From assembly GCF_023078355.1 (NCBI RefSeq), contig NZ_CP095552.1, positions 3,968,001 to 4,032,000 of the forward strand: a DNA stretch of 64,000 bases, given 5' to 3'. The position numbers were made by a program, and so were the translations under genes. Shown here in pieces: positions 49,101 through 61,100 of the stretch. Within the stretch, counting starts at the first letter, position 1; each line of letters starts with the position of its first letter. The notes beneath the pieces are model-generated. The model worked only from the letters and a program-made list of their open reading frames with translations. It did no database searches and was not told the origin of the DNA. The stretch is from Gordonia hongkongensis. Lineage in GTDB: Bacteria > Actinomycetota > Actinomycetes > Mycobacteriales > Mycobacteriaceae.

Positions 49101-52100
49101 TAGATGACGTAGGCGAGCGCGTCGAGACGCGGGGCACCCGACACCTCACCCGGGGTGAGCGGACTGCCGTCGACCTTGCGCACCGCCTCGGAAAGGGTGT
49201 GCACATCGATCGACTCGACCTCGCCCGGGACGTCGACGCCCGAATCCGGTCCTCGTCGATCGGACGTGATGACCAGTCGCACACCGGAATCGGTGATCAT
49301 GTGCGCGATGCGATCGGCGGGCAGCGTCGGGTCGACGGACAGGTACGCCGCACCCAGCTTCGCCAGGGCCCACTGCCCGACCAGACGGTCGACGGTGCGT
49401 CCCACCGCGAGCCCCACCACGTGATCGACGCCGATCCCCCGACCGGTCATCCACCGCGCGAGACGATTCGAGCGCTCGTCGAGCTCGGCGTAGGTGAGCG
49501 ATGCGCCGGTGCCGTCGGTGACCGCGACGGTCTCGGCATGCGTGGCCGCGATGTCGGCGAAGACCTCGCCCAGCAGTCGCGGCTCCGGCGCCGCCGGACC
49601 GTTCACCGGGGCGAGTTCGGCGGCTGCCGCCGCGTCGAGCAGGGCGATCGCCGAGGTCGGCCGATCCGCATCGTCGACGGTCGTCCGCAGGATCTCGCGC
49701 AGTGCCGCACCGAACACCCGCACCTGGTCGTCGGCGAAGGCCGACGGGAGGTACTTGAGCTTCAGCAGCAGGCGATCGCCCGACGGTGACGACGCGAGGT
49801 TGAGCGGATAGTGCGTCGAGTCGTCGGCATCCACGCCGACGATCTGCAGACCACCGGCCAGCGACGTGTCCGCCGTCGACAGCGAGTCGGAGTCCACGGG
49901 GAACGACTCGAACACGGTGAGGGTGTCGAAGAGGGCACCCATCCCGGCCAGCGCGGTGAGGTCGGCGAGGCCGACGTGCTGATGGTCGAGGACTGCGACC
50001 TTGTCGGCCTGCATCGCGGCGAGCACGTCACCGATGGCGGCGGTCGGATCGACGTCGACGACGCTCGGGACCGTGTTGATGAACAGGCCGACCATGCCCT
50101 CGACACCATCGAGGTCCGACGGGCGGCCCGACACGGTCTCACCGAAGGCGACGACCCGGTTACCGGTCATCCGCGACAGCAGTACCGCCCACGCGAACTG
50201 CAGGATCGTGCTGACCGTGACCCCGCGCTCGCGGGCGAGCCGATTGATCGCGGCCGTCGTCCCGGCGTCGATCCACTCCTCGTGGTTGCGCGGCAACGAG
50301 GTGGTCGTGGCCTCCTCGGCGCCGGAAACCAGCGTCGGTTCCTCGAGCGGCGACAGCACCTCCCGCCACGCGGCGAGACCTGCGGCCCGGTCGGTGGCGG
50401 CGAGACGCCGGACGTGATCGCCGAAGTCGGTCTCCGCGGCGATGGTGGCCGTGTACGTGCCGACCCCGGCGTAGAGCGCGAGCAGGTCCGCGAGGACCAG
50501 CGGCCCGGACCAGCCGTCGAGCAGGATGTGGTGGTTGGTCACGATCAGGCTCAGCGTCGTCGCGGAACCGGCGGCGTGCTCGACACCGACGAACCGCATG
50601 AGCGGCGGATTCTCCAGATCGAACGGCGTGATCCGTTCGGCGTCGGCGATCTCGCGCACCCGCTGTGCGGCCCCGAGGTCGTCGAGACCCGCCTCCAGGG
50701 ACACCTCGGACCACGGCAGGTCGACGCGCGGGGGCACGACGGTCACCAGTGCACCTCCGGGCGTACGCACGTACCCGCTGCGCAACACCCGGTGGTGGGC
50801 CACCAGTTCCTCTGCGGCCGACCGCAATCGCGAGCGGTCGATGTCGCCCCCGAGGTGCAGGACCGCCTGGGTGACGTAGACGTCCACGCTCGCGGCTCCC
50901 GCCGACAGCCCATCGTCGACGGCCGACGGGTCTCGCGACGCCATCTGCGACTGGAAGTACAGACCGGACTGCAGCGGCGTGAGTGGCCAGACGTCCGCAC
51001 CCGGGAAACGCACCGCGAGCGCGTCGAGTTCGGCCTGGGTGACGGGCGTGCCCGGCACGTCCGACGGCGAGCGGCCCGGGTCGCCGACCGCGGCGACGTG
51101 CTGCGCGAGCGCGACGAGTTCATCCGCCCACAATTCGGCGAGCGAGGCGATGTCGTCGGTCCCGAACAGTGCCGACGGGAAGGTGAAGTTGGCCGTCAGG
51201 CGCCGGGCATCGCCGTCGCTCTGCGTTCCGACGTTGACGCTCAACGGGTTCAGCGCGACCATCGCGCCCGACACCGACGGCGGCATCCCCGGTGCGCTCG
51301 GCGCGCCGGTGAACGGGATGACGTCGTGCTCGGGTTCGGCCGCGGGGCGTCCCGCGCGTCCGGCGCCGAAGAAGTTGAACCCGATGCTCGGCAGCGGACG
51401 CTGCGACAGCTCGGTATCGGCGCCGTAGCGCAGCACACCGAAACCGAGCCCGCCGTCGGGTTGCCCGAGGCGTTCCTCCTTGGCCGACTTCACCGCATGG
51501 GCGACGTCGGTGGACGGATCGACGGCGACCGGGGCGATCGTGGTGAACCAGCCGACCGTGCGGGACAGGTCGACGGCGCGTTCGCCGTCGGCGGTGACGA
51601 TCTCGTCCTTGCGGCCGTGGCCCTCGACCAGGACCGTCACGGGTGCGACGTCGGCGATGCCGCGCGCGGCCTGCCACGACCGGACCGCCCGTGCGAACGT
51701 TCCCAACAGGACGTCGTTGGCGTTGCCGCGGAACGCTTCCGGCACCGAGGTCAGCGCGGCCTCGGTCACCTGCGCGTCGAACGAGTGGACCACCGACACC
51801 TCGGTGGCGAACCGGTCCCGCGACGCGTCGAAGTCGATCCCGAGATCAGTGGGCCGGGCCGGGAGCCGCTCGAGCCAGTACGGCAGCTCGGTGGCGCGCC
51901 GGTCGGCCTGTGCGCCGACCGCGTGGGCCCACGCCCGCTCGGACGTCGCCTCGGCACGCAGGGCGATCGGCTGACCCGCTGCCCGCTGCGCCCATCCGGT
52001 CACCAGGTCCTCGACGATGATCGGCCAGGACACCGCGTCGACACCGAGATGGTGGATCGCCAGGACGACCCGGCCGACGCCGTCGACGTCGGTGACGATG

Positions 52101-55100
52101 CCCGCCGCGACGAGTACACCGGTCGACGGATCGAGGTGTGCCAGCGCCTCGCCATGCGCGGCGCGCACATCCTCGTCGTGGCCGGGGGTACCCACCGACG
52201 AGGCCGAGGACCGCGCGAACACGTACGGCGCTGCGCTCGGGCCATCGGTTCCCGAACCATCTGGGCTCACGCCGGAACCGGCGACGAGTCGCCAGCGGTC
52301 ACCGTTGCGGGTGAGACGCGCGGACAGCATCGGGTGCACCGCGATGAGCTCGGACAGCAACTCCGACAACGCGTCCACGGTGAGCCCCGACGGTGCATGA
52401 AGCACCCGGTACTGCGAGAAGTCCGCGAAATCGCCCGGCTCCGAAGAGTGTTCGATCATCCACGACATCACCGGCAGCAGCGGCAGGTCGCCGTGCGCGC
52501 CGCCCGCGGGTTCGTCGAGCGCCGGCAGGCGGTGGGCCTCGCCGGCGACCACGCGGGCCATCGCCCGGATGGTCCGTTGCTCGAAAATGTCTCGCGGTGT
52601 CAGCGTGAACCCGGCCGCGCGAACCGCCGAGGCGAGCTGGATCGACATGATCGAGTCGCCGCCGAGCGCGAAGAACGACTGGGTGACCGAGACCCGCTCC
52701 AGTCCGAGCAGACCCGCCACGATGCTCGCCAGGGTCTCCTCCGTCGCGTTGGCGGGCGCGACGTGATCGGCGTCGAGCCCCGCGAAGTCGGGGGCGGGCA
52801 GGGCGCGGCGGTCGAGCTTGCCCGCGCTGTTCAGCACGACGTCGTCGATCGGCATCCACAGTGTCGGACGCATGTACTCCGGGAGTGCCTGTGTCACCGC
52901 GTCGCGCAGGACCTCGAGGTCCACGGTCGACGGCGCGACATAGGCGACCAGATGCTGTCCGCCCCCCGGCGCGTCGACCACCGTCACCGCGGCGTGCACG
53001 ACGCCGGCCGCGGCCGCGACGACGGACTCGATCTCGCCCAGTTCGATGCGCTGGCCGCGCAGCTTCACCTGGAAGTCGGTGCGGCCGAGGTACTCGATCT
53101 CCCCGTCGGTGTTCCACCGCACGAGATCACCGGTTCGGTAGAGCCGCGAGCCGGGCCGGCCGAACGGGTCGGCCACGAAGCGCTCGGCGGACAATCCCGG
53201 TTGCGCGGCATACCCGCGTGCCACCTGATCGCCACCGAGATAGAGCTCACCCGGGACTCCCGTCGGGACAGGATTCAGTCGCGCGTCGAGCACATGGGTG
53301 GTCGTGTTCCAGACCGGCACGCCGATCGGCACGACCGACGGTGCCCGGGTCACGTCGGCGTAGGCCACCTCGACCGCCGCCTCGGTGGGACCGAACAGGT
53401 TCACGATCCGCACGTGTGGCAGCAGCTCGTGGGCACGGGCCACCACCGCGGGCGGTAGCGCCTCACCGGAGGCGAACAGCCAGCGGAGCGTACCCAGGCG
53501 CGAGATCGTCTCGGCCGGTACGACATCGAGGAACACCGACAGCATCGACGGGACGAAGTGCACCGAGGTGGCACCGCTGGACGCGATCAGGTCGGCGATG
53601 TAGAGCGGGTCGGCGTGACCGCCCGGTTCGGCGATCACCATCGTCGCCCCGGTCAGCAACGGCGCGAACAGCTCCGGCACCGAGACGTCGAAGGTGTACG
53701 GCGTCTTCTGGATGATGCGATCGCCCAGGGTCCAGGGGTACTCGTCGAGTCCCCACCACAACCGGTTGGCCACGGACGCGTGCGAGACGGTGACGCCCTT
53801 CGGCCGTCCCGTCGAACCCGAGGTGAACAGGGTGTACAGCGCGTCGTCACCGCGGATGGGCCGAACGCGCTCGGCGTCGGTGACCGGCGGAGTCGACTGA
53901 TCGATGTCGCGGGTCGAATCGACGGTGACGCGCCGGATCCCGTCGTCGAGACCGGACAGGTCGGCCGCCACGGGCCGCGGTCCGACGAGGAGGACCCGCG
54001 CGGCCGCGGTCTCGACCATGTAGCGCACGCGGTCGCCCGGGGCCGCGGTGTCGATGGGCACGTACTGTCCACCCGCCGCGGTCACCGCGTGGACCGCCAC
54101 GACCATCTCCACGCCGCGATCGATGCACACCGCCACCGCGACGTCGGGACCGACGCCCAGCGCCAGCAGCTCGCGCGCCACATCTGCGACCCGGGCTCCG
54201 AATTCGCGATAAGACAGCTCACGGTCAGCGAAGGTCAGCGCGATCGTGTCGGGATGCCGGGTAGTGCCGGCCTCTACCCCGGCGACAACGGATTCCGCTG
54301 CGATGACGATCTCGGTGCCACGGGACCGACGCAGTATGTCCGCAACCTCGGCGGGTTCGAGGAGCGCCGCCTCAGCCACCGGCGCCTCGGTCCGCGCCGT
54401 CAGCTGATCGAGGATCGCGACGAACCTGCGGGCCAGCTGAGCCACGGTGTCCTCATCGAAGAGGTCCCGTGCAAACACGAACTCGAGCGGCCAGTCGCCG
54501 TCGCGCTCGGGGACGGTGACACCGACGGTGAGGTCGAGTTTCGCCGGCGGGTCTGCGGGCGACATCGGTTCGATGTCGAGACCGGCAACGGAGGCCGGGG
54601 CCGTGTCGGCTCCCATCTCGGGGAGAGCCGTCTGACCGAAGGTCAGCATGACCTGCGCCAGTGGTGCGAACGCCTCCGACCGTACGGGGTTGAGTCGCTC
54701 GACGAGCGTCTCGAACGCGACGTCGGCGTTGGCGAACGCCTCGAGATCGGTCTCGCGCGCCTGCTCGAGGAGTTCGGCGAACGTCATCGACGGGGCGATC
54801 TGCGTGCGGAGGACGAGGGTGTTGACGAACATACCGACCAGCGGGTCGAGGACACGCTGGCCGCGTCCGGCCACCGGCGTCGCAATCGCCACGTCCTCCC
54901 CCGCCGACAGACGCGCCAGCAGAACCGCGAGCGCCGCATGTACCACGATGAACGGCGTCGCGTCGGCCTCGCGAGCGAGGTCGCGCACGCGGTCGCCGAT
55001 CTCGGCCGGTATCGCGGCACCGACCCGGCCGCCCCGCTGCGAGGCGACGAGCGGCCTCGGCCGATCGAACGGCAGCGTGAGCACCTCGGGCAGATCGGCG

Positions 55101-58100
55101 AGTTTGTCTGCCCAGTAGGACAACTGGGCGCCGATCACCGAGTCCGGGTCGGACCCGTCGCCGAGGACATCGTGCTGCCAGAGCGCGAAGTCGGCGAACT
55201 GGACCTCGAGCGGTTCGAAGTCGGGTGCCCGCCCGGCGACCCGTGCGTCGTAGGCGTTCATCACGTCGGCCAGGAGCGGATTCATCGACTCGCCGTCGGC
55301 TGCGATGTGATGGACGACCACTGCGACCACGGACCGCCCCGGCTCGACCGGCCAGACCCGCACACGGACCGGCCAGTCGGCGCTCACGTCGAAGCCCGCG
55401 ACGATCGCGCTCTCCAGTTCGTGCTGATCCGCCACGATGCCCCAGTCGAGGCGTTCGGCGATCTGCTCGCGCGGGTGGATCAGCTGATACGCCGCCCCCT
55501 CGACGGACGGGAAGGTGGTGCGCAGGACCTCATGGCGCCCCACCACGTCGGCCATCGCCTGATGCAGTGCGCCGGTGTCCAGAGGTCCGGTCACCTGCAA
55601 CACCACCGGGATGTTGTAGGTCGGCAGCGACGGATCGAACTGGTTGATGAACCACATCCGCTGCTGCGCGAACGACAGCGGGACGAGTTCCGGCCGTTCG
55701 GCATTCGCGACGATCGGGGGCAGCGCCTCCGCGTGTCCGGACACCTCGCCCACCAGCGCACGCACCGTCGGCGCCTCGAACAGGTCGCGCACCGAGGTCT
55801 CGACGCCGAGCACCTCGCCCACCCGGGCGGCGACGCGCGTCGCCGACAGCGAGTTGCCACCGAGGTCGAAGAAGGACTCGGTCACGCTGACCTGGTCGAT
55901 GCCCAGGACCTCGGCGAACACCGCGGCGACCGCGACTTCTTGGTCGGTCTCCGGTGCCACGATCTCACCGACCTCGATCACCGGTGCGGGGAGCGCCGCC
56001 TTGTCGAGCTTGCCGACCGGGGTGAGCGGGAGCTCGTCGAGCACCGCCACCGATGCCGGCACCATGTGCGCCGGAAGTCGTTCGCCGACAAATGCTCTCA
56101 GCTCTGCCGGATCGACCTCGGCCCCGGTGGTGACCACGTAGGCGGCCAGTGCGGTGGCGACCGAACCGCCGACACCGACGACCACGGCCGAGCGGACCGC
56201 CGGATGCTCGGCGAGAACTGCCTCGATCTCACCGAGTTCGATGCGCAGACCGCGCAGCTTCACCTGGTCGTCGCTGCGCCCGGAGTACTCGATGACCGGG
56301 GCGCCGGCGGAATCCTGCTTCCAGCGCACGATGTCACCGGTGCGATACATCCGGTCACCCGGGTGACCGTGCGGGTTCGCCACGAACCGATCGGCGGTCA
56401 GGCCCGGACGGTCGAGGTATCCGCGCGACAGCGCGCCGCCGTTGACATACAGCTCACCTGCGACCCCGATGGGGACCGGACGCAACTGCGCGTCGAGCAC
56501 CATCAGGCCCACGCCGGCGAGCGGGCCGCCGAGCGAAACCGGCTCGCCCACCGCCATCGGCGCACTGATGGTCACGCCGATCGTGGTCTCGGTGGGGCCG
56601 TAGAGGTTCTGGATCCGCCGGAACGGCGCCCAGCTGTCCTTGAGCGCCTGCGGCACGGCCTCGCCACCGGCGTAGACGACCCGGAGGGCCGGGACGGCCT
56701 GCGGTTCGATGGTCGCGAGCACGGTCGGCGTCAGGAACGTGTGGGTGATCGCCTGCCGCATCATGAGGTCCTGCAGCGGCGGGCCGCCGACCGCGTCGGC
56801 GGGGCGGTAGATCAACACGCCGCCGGACACGATCGCGAGCAGGTACTCGAGCACCGACGCGTCGAAGCTGGGCGAGGCGAAGCCGAGCACCCGCGAGTAC
56901 TCGTCGGCACCCGACCGGCGAATCTCCTCCGCGGCGAAGTTCGCGAGGCCGGAGTGGGTCACGGCGACACCCTTCGGTCGCCCGGTGGAGCCCGAGGTGT
57001 AGATCACGTAGGCGACGTTGTCCACCCGCACCGGCCCACGACGATCCGCTGCGGTGATCGGCGCGTCGGACAGTGTCTCGATCTCGGCGGACAGCGTGGC
57101 GTCGTCGAGACGGAGCCACGAGAAGCGTTCCCCGGGAAGGGTTCCCGACGCCTGGACGGCCAGGCCCAGGATCGCACCCGAGTCCTCGACCATGTTCGCC
57201 ACCCGTTCGGCGGGATAGTCCGGGTCGATCGGCACATACCCACCACCGGTCTTGGCGACCGCCCAGATCGCGACGAGCAACTGCGCGGAGCGGCCGATCG
57301 CCAGAGCGACCAGCTTCTCCGGGCCGATGCCCTGACCGATCATCCAGCGCGCCAGGCGGTTCGACCGCGCGTCGAGATCGGCGTAGGACAGCCAGACGTT
57401 GTCGGCGTCGACGACGGCCTGACGCGGACCCCACTTCGCGGCGGCCCGGGCGAACAGATCGCCCAGGACGACCGGCTCGGTTCCCGGTCCCCCGGTGACG
57501 ACCGCGTCGGAGTCGGCGATCGACACCGTTGTGCGCTCCGGCTCGGGTTGCGCTGCGGCGCGGGCGAGTTCGGCCAGCGACATCGTGTCGCCGAGCGTGA
57601 TCTGCCGCAGCGGGGTCCGGGGATCGTCGACGGCCTCGGTCAGCAGTCCGACGAGCTGCTCGCCCAGGCGGACCGCGGTCGACTCGTCAAACAGGTCCGT
57701 GGCGTAGGTGATGGTGCCCGCCCACTCCTCGCCGCGGCCGGGCTGGGTCATCCCGATGAGCAGGTCGACGCGCGCCGGGGTCTGACCGGTGTCCACCGCA
57801 CTCACCTGGAGGCCGGCGACCTCTCCCACCGACAGGTCGGCGCCGGCGAGCTCCGGCAGGGTGGATTGGTCGAAGGTGAGCCAGACCTGGGTGAACGGAG
57901 CGAAGGCCGCCGACCGCTGGGCACCGGCGGCATCGACGACGATCTCGAAAGGCACATCGGCATTCGCGAACGCGCCGAGATCGGCCTCCCTGGTGGCCTC
58001 GAGCAGATCGGCGAAGCCGCGGTCGAGGTCGACGCTGGTGCGCAGCACGAGCGTGTTGACGAACATTCCGATCAGCGGATCGAGCACGCGTTGACCTCGA

Positions 58101-61100
58101 CCCGCGACCGGGGTGCCGATCGCGATGTCGTCGGTCGCCGACAGGCGCGAGAGCAGCGCGGCCAACGCCGCGTGCACGACCATGAAGGGTGTGGCGCCGG
58201 TGTCCTGCGCGACGCGCGCGATCCGGTCACCGACCTCGGCCGGCACGGTGAAGGAGGCGCGTCCGCCGCGCTGGCTGGCACGAGCCGGGCGGGGCCGGTC
58301 GGTGGGCACGTCGATCACGTCCGGCAGACCGGCCAACCGCTCGACCCAGTAGGCGAGCTGGCGACCGACAACGGATTCCGGATCGTCGGGCGAGCCGAGC
58401 ACGTCGTGCTGCCAGATCGCGAAGTCGGCGAACTGGACCTCGAGATCTGCGAAATCCGGGTCGGCATCGGCGGTTTCGGCCAGATAAGCGGTGACGACAT
58501 CGCTCACCAGGGGCATCATCGACTCACCGTCGGAGGCGATGTGGTGGGTGACGACCGCGAAGACGTGCTCGTCCGGGGCCACCTCCCAGATCCGCGCGCG
58601 GATGGGCCAGACGGTGGAGACGTCGAATCCGGCGGACACCGCGGCCTCGATCTCCGCCTGCGAAGACACCTCCTGCCAGTCGAGGCGAGCGGCGACCGAG
58701 GTCGCGCGGTTGATCTTCTGATACGGCGTGCCGTCGGCGGACGGGAACGTGGTCCGCAGCGACTCGTGCCGCGAGACCACGTCGATGAGTGCGGCATGCA
58801 GCGCCTCGGTGTCCAGCGACCCGGACAGCCGCAGCACCACCGGCAGGTTGTAGGCAGACGAGGCGGTGTCGGCCTGGTTGACGAACCACATCCGCTGCTG
58901 GGCGAACGCCAGCGGGATCCGTTCGGGTCGCGGAACCACCGGGACGATCGGTGCGCGCGCGGGATCGAGATCCGCACTGGCGCTGGCCAGTTCGCGAACG
59001 CTGGGTGCGTCGAACAGGTCACGCACCGAGATGTCGGTCCCGGTGACCTCGCCGACCCGCGCGGCCAGTCGCATCGCCGACAACGAATTGCCACCGAGAT
59101 CGAAGAACGAGTCGGTGACGCTGACCCGCTCCACCCCCAGCACGTCAGCGAATACCGCCGCCACGGCAGCCTCGGCCTCGTCGGCCGGTTCCACATACTC
59201 ACCGGCAGCGAACACCGGCTCCGGAAGCGAGCGGCGATCGATCTTGCCCGCCGTGTTCAACGCGATGTCCTCCACCGGCATCCACACGCTCGGCCGCATG
59301 TACTCCGGCAACGCTTCCGCGACGACGGCCTTCACCGCATCGAGATCGATACGCTCACCCGGCACACCGGCGAGGTAACCCACGAGATGCTCACCACCAC
59401 CAGGAGCAGTCGCCACAGTGGCCGCCGCATGCACCACACCCGGAGCCGACGCGATGACCGCTTCGATCTCACCGAGTTCGATGCGCTGTCCGCGCAGCTT
59501 GACCTGGAAGTCGGTGCGACCGAGATACTCCAGCACGCCATCGGGACGGCGGCGCACCAGGTCGCCGGTGCGGTACAGACGCGAGCCCGGCCCGCCGTAC
59601 GGGTCGGCGACGAATCTCTCGGCAGTGAGGTCCGGGCGGGCGGCGTAACCGCGGGCGAGTTGGACCCCGCCGAGGTAGAGCTCGCCGGGCACGCCGGGAG
59701 GGACCCGGCGCAACCGCGAATCCAACACCACTGCAGAAGAATTCCAGACCGGGACACCGATGGGCACCGTCGGATCATCCGCGGCGACGGAGTGAATCCG
59801 CTCGAACGTGATCTCTACCGCGGCCTCGGTCGGGCCGTACAGGTTGAAGAACCAGGCATCCGGCCACAGTTCGCGCACCGGTGCCGCGACCGCAGGCGGC
59901 AACGCCTCACCCGTGGTCGAGACGATCCGGAGGGTGTCCAGCGCGGCGAGCTGTTCGCGGTCGACGACCTCGAGGAACACCGAGAGCATGGACGGCACGA
60001 AGTGCACCATCGTCGTGCCGGTGCGGGCGATCTCGTCGGCCACCTGCCGCGGATTGAGGTGACCACCGTCGGCAAGGACGACCACGCGCGCACCGATCGC
60101 CAACGGCGCGAACAATTCCGGCACCGAGCAGTCGAAGGTGTACGGCGTCTTCTGCATCACGACGTCGTCGGGGCCGATCGGCAGCGCGTCCAGGCCCCAC
60201 CACAGGCGGTTGAGCACCGCCGCGTGGGACAGGGTCACACCCTTCGGACGTCCGGTCGACCCGGAGGTGAAGAGGGTGTATGCCGCATCGTCCGGGCGCA
60301 GCGGCGCGAGTCGCTCCTCGTCGGACACCGGGGCGGCGGACGCCGCGTCGACGTCCAGCAGTGCCGAGGCGTCGACGGTCATGACACGGACCCCGGCCTC
60401 GTGCGCGGCGTTCACCGCGCCGGGTACCCCGTCCGCGTCGGCGACCAGCAGCACTCGCGCACCGGCGGTCTCGTACATGTAGCGAACGCGGTCCGCGGGT
60501 GCGGCCACGTCGACGGGTACGTACTGACCACCGGCGGCGACGACGGCATGGATGGCCACCATCATCTCAACCGATCGCGGAACACACAGCGCCACCGCGA
60601 CATCGGGGCCGACGCCGGCGGCGATCAGTTCACGGGCCAGGGTGTTGACCCGGGCCGAGAACTCTCCATATGACACCTCCCGCTCACCGAAGACGAGCGC
60701 GGTTGCGTCGGGGGTGCGCTGCGCCTGCGCGGCCACAGCCTCGCTGACCGTCTGCACGGCGGGCAACGCGACATCGTCGCCCCACTCCGCAGCCTCGATG
60801 GCCGCAACCGTCGACGACGCCACGAACGCCGCATCCCCCACCGCGACCTCGGGCACAGCAGTCAACTCACCCAACAATCGAGTGAACCGATCGACGAACT
60901 CCACCACGGTCGACTCGTCGAACAGATCTGTCGCGTAGATGATCGAGACCGGCCAGTTCTCGCCATCGGGTCGCGAGGACACCGTCACCCACAGATCGAC
61001 CTGCGCGGCGACCGCCACGTCGTCGTATGCGGCGACCGACAACCCACCCGCGTCGCCTATCGCATCCGCCGCCGAAGCAGCCGGGTCGAACGAGAAGATG

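Noticed and set aside
32072..60673. Very long open frames on the plus strand opposite the NRPS genes
   Set aside because: They are by-products of high GC content at third codon positions; their translations are Arg/Gly/Asp-rich with no domains, and the minus-strand frames carry all NRPS motifs.
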